From CANLBN01 sp050298695 (lineage in GTDB: Bacteria > Pseudomonadota > Gammaproteobacteria > Pseudomonadales > Cellvibrionaceae), in assembly GCA_050298695.1 (NCBI GenBank), contig JBNKUQ010000031.1:1-33828 (forward strand): a DNA stretch of 33,828 bases. Direction: 5' to 3'. Numbering within the stretch: position 1 is the stretch's first letter; each line of letters begins with the position of its first letter. The notes below the pieces were generated by a model that did not search any database, was not told the DNA's origin, and saw nothing but the letters and a program-made list of their open reading frames with translations. Both the position numbers and the translations under genes were made by a program. This document shows positions 23,552 through 32,660 of this stretch, piece by piece.

Positions 23552-24775
23552 TTAACCGCCGAAATCATCTAGCATAATATTTTCATCTTCAACGCCCAAA
23601 TCTTTAAGCATATTAATAACGGCTTGGTTCATCATTGGGGGCCCACACATATAATATTCACAATCCTCCGGTGCAGGATGATCTTTTAAGTACTCATCTA
23701 ATAGCACGTTGTGAATAAAACCTGTTAAACCACTCCAATTATCTTCGGGTTGCGGATCAGACAAGGCAATATGCCAATCAAAGTTATCATTTTCCGCAGC
23801 CAATGTATCGTAGTCTTCTTGATAAAATAGTTCACGTAAAGAACGTGCGCCATACCAGAAAGAAATCTTCCGGTCTGTTTTTAGGCGGCGAAGTTGATCA
23901 AAGATATGAGAGCGCATAGGCGCCATACCTGCACCACCACCAATAAAGACCATTTCGGCATCAGTGTCTTTCGCGAAGAACTCACCAAAAGGACCATATA
24001 CTTTAATTTTATCACCTGGCTTTAGATTAAATACATAGGAAGACATGATACCAGGAGGAATTCCCTTCGAACCGGGTGGTGGTGTGGCAATACGAATGTT
24101 GAACTTCACAACACCGCGCTCTTCTGGGTAGTTAGCCATCGAATACGCACGGATAGTCGTATCTGAAACCTTAGACTCTAAATCAAAAAAGCCGAAACGC
24201 TCCCAGTCGCCACGATATTCTTCATCAACTTCAAAGTTACTGTACTTAACATGGTGAGGAGGTGCTTCCAACTGAACATAACCACCTGCACGAAAGTCAA
24301 CATTTTCACCTTCTGGCAGTTTCAGCGTTAGCTCTTTAATAAAGGTGGCAACGTTGGGATTTGATTCAACCACACATTCCCACTGCTTAACACCAAAGAC
24401 ATCATCTTCAACTTCAACTTCCATATCTTGTTTAACCGCAACCTGACAAGATAAGCGCCAACCTTCATTCACTTCACGTTTGGTAAAGTGTGAAGCTTCC
24501 GTTGGCAAAATACCGCCACCACCAGATTCGATAATACATTTACACTGCGCACAACTACCACCACCACCACAAGCTGACGGCAAGAATAAACCAGAATCAG
24601 CTAACGTATTGAGCAGCTTGCCACCTGCGGGAACGGTAATTTTCTTTTCGTGGTTAACTGTAATGACCACATCACCAGAGCTAACCAGCTTGGCACGTGC
24701 TGACAAAATCACAGCGACCAGAGCTAGAACCAGCCCTGTAAACATTGCGACACCAAGAATAATTTCAATTTGCAT
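23552..24775 (-). CDS. nqrF: Na+-translocating NADH:quinone reductase subunit F
   Basis: NqrF is the NADH-oxidising entry point, with FAD and a [2Fe-2S] cluster. The 407-residue protein has one N-terminal membrane helix (about 4-25), the cluster ligands Cys69-x5-Cys75-x2-Cys78 and Cys110 (SACGGGGSCAQC, RLSC), the flavin motif RAYSMANYP and the NADH-binding segment MVFIGGGAGMAPMRSHIFDQ. The C-terminus MLDDFGG is normal for the family. It starts 20 bp after the nqrE stop and is last of the six structural genes. Confidence 0.97.
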   Translation of the reverse strand: MQIEIILGVAMFTGLVLALVAVILSARAKLVSSGDVVITVNHEKKITVPAGGKLLNTLADSGLFLPSACGGGGSCAQCKCIIESGGGGILPTEASHFTKREVNEGWRLSCQVAVKQDMEVEVEDDVFGVKQWECVVESNPNVATFIKELTLKLPEGENVDFRAGGYVQLEAPPHHVKYSNFEVDEEYRGDWERFGFFDLESKVSDTTIRAYSMANYPEERGVVKFNIRIATPPPGSKGIPPGIMSSYVFNLKPGDKIKVYGPFGEFFAKDTDAEMVFIGGGAGMAPMRSHIFDQLRRLKTDRKISFWYGARSLRELFYQEDYDTLAAENDNFDWHIALSDPQPEDNWSGLTGFIHNVLLDEYLKDHPAPEDCEYYMCGPPMMNQAVINMLKDLGVEDENIMLDDFGG

Positions 24776-24795
24776 AATGGTTATCTACCTCACCC

Positions 24796-25404
24796 TTATA
24801 GATCAATGCCGCCGAATGACATAAAGCCCAACGACATCAAACCGACAGTGATAAATGTAATGCCCAAGCCACGAAGACCTTCTGGAACATCGCTATATTT
24901 CATTTTTTCACGAATACCAGCCAGTGCCGTAATCGCCAAGGCCCAGCCTACACCAGAGCCCGCACCAAATACCAAGCTCTCGCTGAAGTTATAGTCGCGC
25001 TCAACCATAAATAGCGATGCCCCCAAAATAGCACAATTAACCGTAATTAAAGGCAGAAAAACACCTAGGGCATTGTATAAAGCAGGAACATACTTATCTA
25101 AGAACATTTCCAAAATTTGTACCAATGCAGCAATAACACCGATATAGGTAATCAAACCCAAGAAACTTAAATCCACATCAGGAAAACCAGCCCAAGCTAA
25201 GGCACCATCAGATAAAAGGTAGGTATATAGTAAGTTGTTAACAGGTGTAGTAATACTCAGCACGACAATGACAGCAATACCCAAACCAATCGCGGCTTCT
25301 ATTTTTTTGGATACGGCGATAAACGTACACATTCCCAGGAAGAAAGCCAATGCCATATTTTCAATAAAGATGGCACGAACAAATAAACTAAGTAACGCTT
25401 CCAT
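24796..25404 (-). CDS. nqrE: Na+-translocating NADH:quinone reductase subunit E
   Basis: NqrE is an integral membrane subunit of 202 residues with about six helices and conserved cysteines in FFLGMCTFIAVSKK and VNCAILGASLF, which in known structures hold an iron centre at the interface with NqrD. Its ATG overlaps the nqrD stop by one base (TAATG). Confidence 0.96.
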   Translation of the reverse strand: MEALLSLFVRAIFIENMALAFFLGMCTFIAVSKKIEAAIGLGIAVIVVLSITTPVNNLLYTYLLSDGALAWAGFPDVDLSFLGLITYIGVIAALVQILEMFLDKYVPALYNALGVFLPLITVNCAILGASLFMVERDYNFSESLVFGAGSGVGWALAITALAGIREKMKYSDVPEGLRGLGITFITVGLMSLGFMSFGGIDL

Positions 25405-26063
25405 TAGTGAGCCTCCTTCGCTTGTGTATTAGGAGCAATTTTAAATTCATCTTGCTCTAGTTGATCTTTCTTCCAAGAGCGAAGTGCCCAAATAAAAAGA
25501 CCTATTAAGAAAAATGCGCTGGGGGGCAATAGTAATATGCCATTAGAAATATACCAGCCACCTTCGGTTGCCAATGGGAGAATTTCATGCCCAAATAATT
25601 TACCTGAACCAAAGAGTTCGCGAATAAAAGCAAGCACAAGTAACAAAGTGCTATATCCTAAGCCGTTACCAATACCATCAAAAAAACTGGGGATGGGAGG
25701 GTTTTTCATGGCAAAGGCTTCGGCACGCCCCATTACAATACAGTTAGTAATAATCAAACCGACAAATACCGACAGTTGCTTACTGATATCATAGGCAACG
25801 GCTTTAAGAATTTGATCTACAACAATAACAAGAGAAGCGATAATCGTCATTTGCACAATGATACGAATACTGCTCGGTGCATAGTTGCGCACCAATGATA
25901 CAAACAGGTTTGAAAACCCCGTAACCAAAGTTACCGCTATACACATAACAATGGTCACTTTAAGGCTACTGGTGACGGCTAACGCAGAACAAATACCAAG
26001 AATTTGCAATGCGATAGGGTTGTTTTCAAAAACGGGCTTAAAGAGCAATTCTTTAACTTTCAT
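25404..26063 (-). CDS. nqrD: Na+-translocating NADH:quinone reductase subunit D
   Basis: The 219-residue membrane subunit is paired by pseudo-symmetry with NqrE. Conserved cysteines lie in LQILGICSALAVTSSLK and LIITNCIVMGRAEAFA, and the FFDGIGNGLGYSTLLLVLAF helix is typical. It starts 2 bp after the nqrC stop. Confidence 0.96.
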   Translation of the reverse strand: MKVKELLFKPVFENNPIALQILGICSALAVTSSLKVTIVMCIAVTLVTGFSNLFVSLVRNYAPSSIRIIVQMTIIASLVIVVDQILKAVAYDISKQLSVFVGLIITNCIVMGRAEAFAMKNPPIPSFFDGIGNGLGYSTLLLVLAFIRELFGSGKLFGHEILPLATEGGWYISNGILLLPPSAFFLIGLFIWALRSWKKDQLEQDEFKIAPNTQAKEAH

Positions 26064-26065
26064 GA

Positions 26066-26860
26066 CTAAGCCTCCCCACTCTTCTGTAAATTATGTAGAT
26101 ATTTGGCATAGCCCATATCACCCATCCAAAACTTCACTAAATTATCAACACCACGTGTAGTTAACGTTGCTCCTGATAAGCCATCGATTTTGTGTTCATT
26201 ATTCGGTGTTGCGCTATCGACAGTGCCCTTGATAACACTCAAACCAACGTTTTCACCCACACCGCCTTCGTAGACTTTTTTACCTTCCCATTTAGCTTTC
26301 CAGCTAGGGTTGTCAACCTCGCCACCAAGTCCTGGTGTTTCGCCATGCTCATAAAAAGTGACGCCAGATACTGTGTTTAAATCGGCTTCTAAGGAAATAA
26401 AGCCATACAAAGTCGACCACAATCCATAGCCTTTAATAGGTAAGATAACTTTCTTTAACTGATCGCCATCATTAACGAGATAAACTTCAGCGTATTTTTC
26501 TCTTCTATTGATCTTTGCGATATCTTTATCCGCGCTCAGACCTTCCGAAAGCGAAGGATCTTTGGAGGCCTTGCGTTGATCATAAGCTTCGGGGTCAATG
26601 CTGTCGTTATACTCGCCTGTGTCCAAGTTAACTATTTTAGTGGTGACCATTTGAAACATTTCATTGATAGACTTTCCGTCAGCAATGCCCTGCTCGTATA
26701 AACCACCCGCCTTAAGGATATTAATTTTAAAGTCTTTCGATTTATTAGCGACTTGCGCAGGTTTTAACATCACCGCTGCTGTCGATACAATAATAGAGCA
26801 AACCAAACACAGCAAAAATGCAACCGTAAAGGTTTTTTGAATAGAATCTTTATTAGACAC
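26066..26860 (-). CDS. nqrC: Na+-translocating NADH:quinone reductase subunit C
   Basis: NqrC carries a covalent FMN on a periplasmic domain. From the GTG at 26860 (264 residues) it has a single N-terminal helix, then the soluble domain with GYGLWSTLYGFI, THGETPGLGGE-type text (here EHGETPGLGGEV) and the FMN attachment motif DGLSGATLTTRGV, in which Thr232 is the acceptor. The GTG follows a GGAGG site by 7 bases and overlaps the nqrB stop; a longer in-frame start would lie wholly inside nqrB. Confidence 0.95.
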   Translation of the reverse strand: MSNKDSIQKTFTVAFLLCLVCSIIVSTAAVMLKPAQVANKSKDFKINILKAGGLYEQGIADGKSINEMFQMVTTKIVNLDTGEYNDSIDPEAYDQRKASKDPSLSEGLSADKDIAKINRREKYAEVYLVNDGDQLKKVILPIKGYGLWSTLYGFISLEADLNTVSGVTFYEHGETPGLGGEVDNPSWKAKWEGKKVYEGGVGENVGLSVIKGTVDSATPNNEHKIDGLSGATLTTRGVDNLVKFWMGDMGYAKYLHNLQKSGEA

Positions 26861-28055
26861 GTGCCAACCTCCGCTTAATATTTGCCTGAACGACAAAGTG
26901 ATCGATCAATGGCGCAAATAAGTTAGCAAATAAAATAGCCAACATAATACCTTCTGGGAAAGCCGGGTTAATCACACGAATCAGCACAGTCATAAAACCG
27001 ATTAACGCGCCGAACCACCACTTACCCGTGTTTGTCATTGATGAAGAAACGGGATCAGTCGCCATAAATACCATACCAAAGGCAAAGCCACCCATGACTA
27101 AATGCCAATACCAAGGTACATTAAACATAGCATTATTATCGGAACCGACAAAGTTAAGTAAGGTCGCTGTTGCCACCATTCCCAACATCACGCCGGCCAT
27201 GATGCGCCAGGAAGCAATACGAGTGATCAACAATACAGCGCCACCAATAAAGATCATTAGGGTCGATACTTCACCAATAGAACCATTAACATTACCCAAG
27301 AAAGCATTCATCCAGCCTATTTGGGCATTTAATACATCGAGGCCACCACTAGCAGCGTGTGATAGCGCCGTAGCTCCTGTGTAACCATCTACGGTGGTCC
27401 AAACGGAATCGCCAGACATATAGGCAGGATAGGCAAAATACAAAAATGCACGTCCGGTTAATGCAGGGTTAAGGAAGTTTTTACCGGTACCACCAAACAC
27501 TTCTTTACCAATGACGATACCGAAAGTAATACCTAAAGCCGCTTGCCACAAAGGTAAATCGGGTGGACAAATGAGCGCAAAAAGAACGGAAGTCACAAAA
27601 AAGCCTTCATTCACTTCGTGACCACGCTTCATGGCAAATAATACTTCCCAAAAAGCACCTACCACAAAAACAGTTGCGTAAAGAGGAAGGAAATAGGCAG
27701 CGCCATGTACAAAACAGTCCCATAGACTGTCTGCACTGTAGCCACCCGCAAACAAATCAATAACACCACCTCGCCAGCCTTCAATAGCCGCTAATCCAAG
27801 ATCAGCCATGATGGTATTGGCCTGGTATCCTACGTTATACATACCATAGAACATGGCTGGAAAAGTACACACCCATACGGTAATCATAATGCGCTTAAGA
27901 TCAATACCATCACGCACGTGGGACGTTGTTTTAGTCACATCACTCGGGCGATAAAAAAAGGTATCAATCGCTTCATAAAGCGCATACCAATTTTCGTATT
28001 TTCCACCTTTATGGAAGTGGGGCTCCATATTTTTCAGAATGGACCGTAAACTCAT
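26853..28055 (-). CDS. nqrB: Na+-translocating NADH:quinone reductase subunit B
   Basis: NqrB is the main sodium-channel subunit and binds FMN covalently plus riboflavin and quinone. The 400-residue protein has about ten helices. The FMN site is GYTGATALS (acceptor Thr229). The segments GTGKNFLNPALTGRAFLYFAYP and FMATDPVSSSMTNTGKWWFG are highly conserved. The N-terminal cytoplasmic segment MSLRSILKNMEPHF is also typical. It starts 3 bp after the nqrA stop. Confidence 0.97.
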   Translation of the reverse strand: MSLRSILKNMEPHFHKGGKYENWYALYEAIDTFFYRPSDVTKTTSHVRDGIDLKRIMITVWVCTFPAMFYGMYNVGYQANTIMADLGLAAIEGWRGGVIDLFAGGYSADSLWDCFVHGAAYFLPLYATVFVVGAFWEVLFAMKRGHEVNEGFFVTSVLFALICPPDLPLWQAALGITFGIVIGKEVFGGTGKNFLNPALTGRAFLYFAYPAYMSGDSVWTTVDGYTGATALSHAASGGLDVLNAQIGWMNAFLGNVNGSIGEVSTLMIFIGGAVLLITRIASWRIMAGVMLGMVATATLLNFVGSDNNAMFNVPWYWHLVMGGFAFGMVFMATDPVSSSMTNTGKWWFGALIGFMTVLIRVINPAFPEGIMLAILFANLFAPLIDHFVVQANIKRRLARV

Positions 28056-28058
28056 TAC

Positions 28059-29402
28059 CTACCCCTCTTTCTCAATTCGTGTCAGATTGTCGCGCAATAG
28101 TGGCCCGTATTCATACTTGCCAGGGCAAACATACGTACTCAGCGCCAAATCTTCTTCATCTAACTCCAAACAACCCAGTTTTTGTGCCATATCGGTATCC
28201 CCTACAATGAGAGAGCGTAATAACTGAGTAGGCAAAATATCCAGAGGCATAACATTTTCATAGGAACCTACTGGCACCATTGCTCGCTCACTACCTGAAG
28301 TTGTCGTGGTGAAATCAAACTTCTTGCCCTTAAATAAACTAGAAATATAAATTCCCATGGTAGAAAAATAATCAAAACCTGGACGCAAGTAATGTAAGAA
28401 AGGACGCTCATCCCCCTCTTCTATTACACTGACTTGATTGTGATAGCGACCAAGATATGCGAAAGCACCACTGGCTGTACGGCCGCCAAACACAGAACCG
28501 GATATAACACGGTTATTACCGGGCTTCAGTTCACCCGCAGTGAGTTCATCCAAGTTGGCGCCCATACGAGTTTTTAGTAACCGTGGCTTCTCAACACGCG
28601 GACCAGCCACAGCTATCACGCGGTCTGTGTATATCTTCCCACTGGTAAATAAATGACCAAAAGCAATAACGTCTTGATAGCCAATAGTCCAGACAGTTTT
28701 ACTCGTGCTGACAGGATCCAAAAAATGAATATGCGTACCTGCGTTACCTGCCGGATGAACACCGGCAAAAGCTTCAACCTTTAACTTGGGGTTATTCGGA
28801 ATATTGATATTGGCATCAACCGCTTTACAAACGTAAATATTGCCTTCGGTCAATTTGGTTAACAGCATTAACCCTAAACTGAAAGACTCTGCTTCTTTTG
28901 TTAACACAACAGTAGGATCCGCAGCTAATGGATTGGTATCTATTGCTGTAACAAATATAGAAGCTGGCGTGCTATCAATTGCAGGGACTTTACTAAATGG
29001 ACGCGTTCTAAATGCTGTCCACTGCCCCGAAGCCACCAAGTTTTCAACGATAACCTCTCGACTCAAGCCCGATATTTCTTCCGCTTTGAATTTCGCAAAG
29101 CTTTCAGCCTCATCACCTTCTACATCAATAACAACGGACTGTAAAACACGGCGGGCGCCTCGATTAATCGCGACAACCGTACCAGCTGCAGGGGCGGTAT
29201 AGCGCACACCTTCTGTTTTTTTGTCTGTAAAAAGAAGCTGACCCAGTTTGACCTTATCACCTTCTTTAACAGCCATAGTCGGCTTCATACCGTGATAATC
29301 TGGCCCAACAACCGCGACCGATCGCGACTTTGGCGCTTCGCTGATAACTTGTTCAGGATTGCCAGTTATAGGCAAATCCAAGCCCCGACGGATTTTGATC
29401 AT
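28059..29402 (-). CDS. nqrA: Na+-translocating NADH:quinone reductase subunit A
   Basis: NqrA is the cytoplasmic subunit associated with quinone binding. The 447-residue protein begins MIKIRRGLDLPITGNPEQ and contains DYHGMKPTMAVKEGDKVKLG and NAGTHIHFLDPVS, as in other NqrA proteins. It is the first gene of an eight-gene operon nqrABCDEF-apbE-nqrM with gaps of 20 bp or less or overlaps throughout. Its 5' region (29403-29790) should hold the operon promoter. Confidence 0.97.
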   Translation of the reverse strand: MIKIRRGLDLPITGNPEQVISEAPKSRSVAVVGPDYHGMKPTMAVKEGDKVKLGQLLFTDKKTEGVRYTAPAAGTVVAINRGARRVLQSVVIDVEGDEAESFAKFKAEEISGLSREVIVENLVASGQWTAFRTRPFSKVPAIDSTPASIFVTAIDTNPLAADPTVVLTKEAESFSLGLMLLTKLTEGNIYVCKAVDANINIPNNPKLKVEAFAGVHPAGNAGTHIHFLDPVSTSKTVWTIGYQDVIAFGHLFTSGKIYTDRVIAVAGPRVEKPRLLKTRMGANLDELTAGELKPGNNRVISGSVFGGRTASGAFAYLGRYHNQVSVIEEGDERPFLHYLRPGFDYFSTMGIYISSLFKGKKFDFTTTTSGSERAMVPVGSYENVMPLDILPTQLLRSLIVGDTDMAQKLGCLELDEEDLALSTYVCPGKYEYGPLLRDNLTRIEKEG

Positions 29403-29582
29403 ACAGCTCTAACCTGGTTTAGTGGTGGGATTTAAAATGATGAGTATGTTGGCAAAGGACAGACAATGCAGAACTGCATATATAGAAAGGGAATGTCTGA
29501 TTATATTAACCAAATAAGTCATCAAAGTTACTTCGTTGTAGATGATTAAGCAAAATAGCAGGACATTGCTAAAACGGGCGCA

Positions 29583-29611
29583 ATTATAAGGGTGCGACTG
29601 ATGCCTTTCCA
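29583..29611 (-). promoter_or_regulatory. Candidate sigma-70 promoter for the nqr operon
   Basis: On the minus strand a perfect -10 box TATAAT (29583-29588) is preceded at 17 bp by TGGAAA (29606-29611), a 4 of 6 match to the -35 box. The predicted leader before nqrA is about 175 bases. Confidence 0.35.
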
Positions 29612-29790
29612 GTCAAAACGGAAAATTTATTCTTGAAAAAACAAATAAACACCCAATTGCGTTTAAAAAGCATTCAATTTGTAGAAAAAGGACAAACTAG
29701 CTAATCCAAATAGAGTAATAAAGAATTTTTAGCGGCGATACCAAAATCGATAAATAGCTACTTACAGCCCGATTACAAACACCCAAAATA

Positions 29791-29819
29791 AAAAAGGGGC
29801 TATCAAAGAGCCCCTTTTT
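29791..29819 (-). terminator. Intrinsic terminator downstream of GAPDH
   Basis: AAAAAGGGGCT and AGCCCCTTTTT form an 11-bp perfect stem with a 7-base loop and a T-run, 25 bp past the GAPDH stop on the minus strand. Because of its symmetry it could also stop plus-strand transcription. Confidence 0.88.
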
Positions 29820-29843
29820 CAGCAACCAATACTGCCCTTAAAC

Positions 29844-31295
29844 TTATTCAGATGGGTAAGTTTTGTAATCAACACCAGCCATCTGCTCGAGACAACGCAT
29901 AACCTGGCAACTGTAACCAAATTCATTGTCGTACCAACAGTACAAAACACAACTGTCGTCATCGACAATTGTCGCCTTACTATCAAAAATACACGCTTTA
30001 CGCGAACCAACGAAATCCGTTGAAACAACTTCTGGTGAATTAGTGAAGTCAATCTGCTGCTGCAAGGGTGAATGCATTGCTATTTCACGCATGTAGTCGT
30101 TGAGTTCGTCTTTTGTTGTACCTTTTAATAATTGCAGATTCAAGATCGCCATAGACACATTGGGCGTAGGCACACGGATGGAATTACCTGTCAATTTACC
30201 GGCTAATTCAGGAATCGCTTTTTGAACGGCTTTCGCAGCGCCAGTCTCCGTTAACACCATATTCAATGGTGCACTGCGCCCACGTCGCTCACCTTTGTGA
30301 TAGTTATCAATAAGGTTTTGGTCATTTGTGTATGAATGCACAGTTTCCACATGACCACGCTTAACACCATATTTGTCCATCATCGCTTTCAGTACTGGAG
30401 TGATTGCATTCGTTGTACATGAAGCGGCTGAAATAATCTTATCGGTAGGCTCAATGGTGTCGTTATTGATACCGTAAACCACATTTTTCATGTCGCCTTT
30501 GCCAGGTGCTGTCAATAGAACTTTACTGATACCAGGACATTTGAGGTGTTGCGACAGACCTTCTTCATCGCGCCACGCCCCTGTGTTGTCAACCAAAATA
30601 GCATCTTTGATACCGTGAGCGGTGTAATCGATTTCTGCAGGAGAGTTGGCATAAATAACTTTGACTTCTAAGCCATTACATACCAATGTGTTGATTTCTT
30701 CATCTACACGGATGGTACCTTTGAAGCTACCATGCACAGAATCACGGCGTAAGAGACTTGCTCGCTTAATGATGTCATCTTTCCCGCCATTGCGAACGAC
30801 AATCGCTTTAAGGCGCAATAAATCACCACCGCCCGTTTTTTCGATAAGCAAACGCGCCATCAAGCGACCGATACGGCCAAAGCCATATAACACAACATCC
30901 TGCGGCTCCTTTAACTGCTTTTGATCTGCCCCCACAAATTCAGCTAACTCATTAGCAACCCAGGCTTTGATATCTTCAGGCTGACCTTCGCTCATGTGTT
31001 TTGCGGTAAGCTTGCCAAGATCGATATGTGCCGTGCCCAGATCAAGCTCGGTCATCGCCCTAAGGATGGGAAAGCTCTCAAATTCTGACAATTCGTTCTC
31101 TTCAACCTGACGCACTGCACGGTGGTGCTTCATGATATCAATGACAGAGCGGTTAATCAGGGGGCGTCCATAAATGTAAACTTTGACATCATTTTCGCGA
31201 TACAGCTTGCCAATCATCGGAATCATGGCTTCTGCCAAGGCTTCGCGTTCTTTCCAATCTTTAAAATAGTCGTCTGGCTTAGGTCGATTCACCAC
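29844..31295 (-). CDS. Long-form glyceraldehyde-3-phosphate dehydrogenase
   Basis: The enzyme interconverts glyceraldehyde-3-phosphate and 1,3-bisphosphoglycerate with NAD(P). The 483-residue product has an N-terminal extension of about 130 residues before the dinucleotide loop YGFGRIGRLMARLL. The catalytic motif SAASCTTNAITP has Cys293, and the later NSIRVPTPNVSMAILNL and WYDNEFGYSCQVMRCL blocks are intact. Ordinary GAPDH is about 335 residues; the extended type is known from gammaproteobacteria, where I recall it beside nqrA (Pseudomonas). It may serve gluconeogenesis or NADPH balance rather than core glycolysis, which is inference. The GTG start has AAAGG 6 bases upstream. Confidence 0.93.
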   Translation of the reverse strand: MVNRPKPDDYFKDWKEREALAEAMIPMIGKLYRENDVKVYIYGRPLINRSVIDIMKHHRAVRQVEENELSEFESFPILRAMTELDLGTAHIDLGKLTAKHMSEGQPEDIKAWVANELAEFVGADQKQLKEPQDVVLYGFGRIGRLMARLLIEKTGGGDLLRLKAIVVRNGGKDDIIKRASLLRRDSVHGSFKGTIRVDEEINTLVCNGLEVKVIYANSPAEIDYTAHGIKDAILVDNTGAWRDEEGLSQHLKCPGISKVLLTAPGKGDMKNVVYGINNDTIEPTDKIISAASCTTNAITPVLKAMMDKYGVKRGHVETVHSYTNDQNLIDNYHKGERRGRSAPLNMVLTETGAAKAVQKAIPELAGKLTGNSIRVPTPNVSMAILNLQLLKGTTKDELNDYMREIAMHSPLQQQIDFTNSPEVVSTDFVGSRKACIFDSKATIVDDDSCVLYCWYDNEFGYSCQVMRCLEQMAGVDYKTYPSE

Positions 31296-31603
31296 AAAAT
31301 ACCTTTAGTTTGAGAGAGATTTAAGAGCTATGTTGGTAGTCACTACAATTTATACAGAAAACCTACCATTTCGGGGCGCGTATTATCGTGTCTAACGACA
31401 TACAGTGCAAGGCCTCAAGCCCCTTGATCGCTGATTTACTGAGCTCTACTACATGTACTGTGCTTAACATCAATTTTACGGTGGTATTCCCAGGTTTAAA
31501 CCATCGGGCCCCATGCCCAATTTATACAACGCGCAGACGACAAAGAAAACAAACATCGGGGTAGACCCAGATAATGCATTCGGTCACAAAATTCTGGAAA
31601 AGC
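31296..31603. other. Intergenic region upstream of GAPDH
   Basis: This 308-bp stretch holds the GAPDH promoter by position. A TATAAAT-like -10 box is visible on the minus strand near 31350, but I found no matching -35 box. No gene or RNA is recognised. Confidence 0.5.
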
Positions 31604-32548
31604 TTATTTTTTTGTCTTTTGGCGACCTTTTCCACGGGCGAATAATCGTTTCAATAACGATAGGCACGGCATCCAAAGGTAGTGTAGTAATATGCCCCAA
31701 AAGCTAGTATTGCCAGCATAAGCTTTTTCGGATGCCTCAATCGATTTCAGCTTATGAGAGGCTTTTTTAGGTGCGCCGATATTATCTTCATTTTTTTCAA
31801 ATGCAACTTCCCTAGCAACCTCTGTCAATACCATTGATTCAATAGGATGGGGCAGATCTTGAATATTTAGCCCTGCTTCCAAATGCCTTCTATTGGCCTG
31901 CAAGCCCTGCAATATCTGTTTCAATATGGAGTTAATCACATCAGATGATTGATCCCTTGCTAATAGCTGTCTAATTTCTTCTTCCATAGCAAGCGTATCA
32001 CCCATGACTTGCCGACGACATGCCCGCTCACGCACAGAGGCACGCTCAAGCTTTTCTTGCAAAACTTCCTGCGACAAACTCACTGCGCGAGGCGTCACGG
32101 GTAAACCACGCAAATTCAGCAAAACTTGTAGGGCTACCATGGTCTGGGAAGAGCGACGGAAATCGCTTATAGATTTTTGTACATCGTCAAGGGCGAATAA
32201 ACCCTCAGTCTGCCCTTCATCACTTTCTAGCCGTTCAAGATAGGACAAAGCTGCAAGCAAATGCCGCTTAAGATTTTTTTCAATTCCCTGTAAACGAAGG
32301 TTTATCTCAGAGTTGGACAAATTTTTTGTTTTTTCATCCAATAGCCGGTAAATGGCCATGGCTTTTTCAGAAGAGTGCCCTGTGGGCTTACCTAACAATA
32401 ATGTAGTTTCCAGGCCAAGGCGTAAGTTCTCAGCAGAACAGGTCGCCTTTAACAACTGCTCCAAAGCACGTCTTTGTAGCTCTAATTTTTCGAGCTGCGC
32501 CTGCGGATCAATTATTGGCGGTGACAATTTTTCGCTCATGTTCTTCAT
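31604..32548 (-). CDS. Hypothetical helical protein with a hydrophobic C-terminal segment
   Basis: I do not recognise a family. From the ATG at 32548 (AGGG about 8 bases upstream) the product is 314 residues, mostly charged helices with coiled-coil character (QAQLEKLELQRRALEQLL near the start; EKLERASVRERACRRQVMG in the middle). There is a C-terminal hydrophobic stretch, SFWGILLHYLWMPCLSLLK, followed by a strongly basic end (RGKGRQKTKK). This pattern suggests a cytoplasmic helical protein anchored at the membrane by its tail. It is divergent from truD and transcribed toward GAPDH with a 308-bp gap, so it is probably not in that operon. In Pseudomonas mfd would be expected near here; it is absent. 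Confidence 0.7.
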   Translation of the reverse strand: MKNMSEKLSPPIIDPQAQLEKLELQRRALEQLLKATCSAENLRLGLETTLLLGKPTGHSSEKAMAIYRLLDEKTKNLSNSEINLRLQGIEKNLKRHLLAALSYLERLESDEGQTEGLFALDDVQKSISDFRRSSQTMVALQVLLNLRGLPVTPRAVSLSQEVLQEKLERASVRERACRRQVMGDTLAMEEEIRQLLARDQSSDVINSILKQILQGLQANRRHLEAGLNIQDLPHPIESMVLTEVAREVAFEKNEDNIGAPKKASHKLKSIEASEKAYAGNTSFWGILLHYLWMPCLSLLKRLFARGKGRQKTKK

Positions 32549-32569
32549 TATAGCTACCCTAAAGTACAA

Positions 32570-32660
32570 TAACAGAATCGTGTAGCAATAACATCACACT
32601 AGCGAATAGGCTAACACTGACTTACTATGCCATCTCAAAATCATCCGGCACCACTTATTT
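32570..32660. promoter_or_regulatory. Divergent promoter region between the hypothetical gene and truD
   Basis: The 91-bp spacer must carry start signals for both genes. No strong -35/-10 pair or ribosome site for the truD ATG stood out. Confidence 0.35.

Larger units (their letters stand above)
29403..29843. other. Intergenic region upstream of the nqr operon
   Basis: This 441-bp region holds the GAPDH terminator (29791-29819) and a candidate minus-strand promoter (29583-29611). I see no gene. The remainder is AT-rich leader of about 180 bases before nqrA with no recognised riboswitch. Confidence 0.6.
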
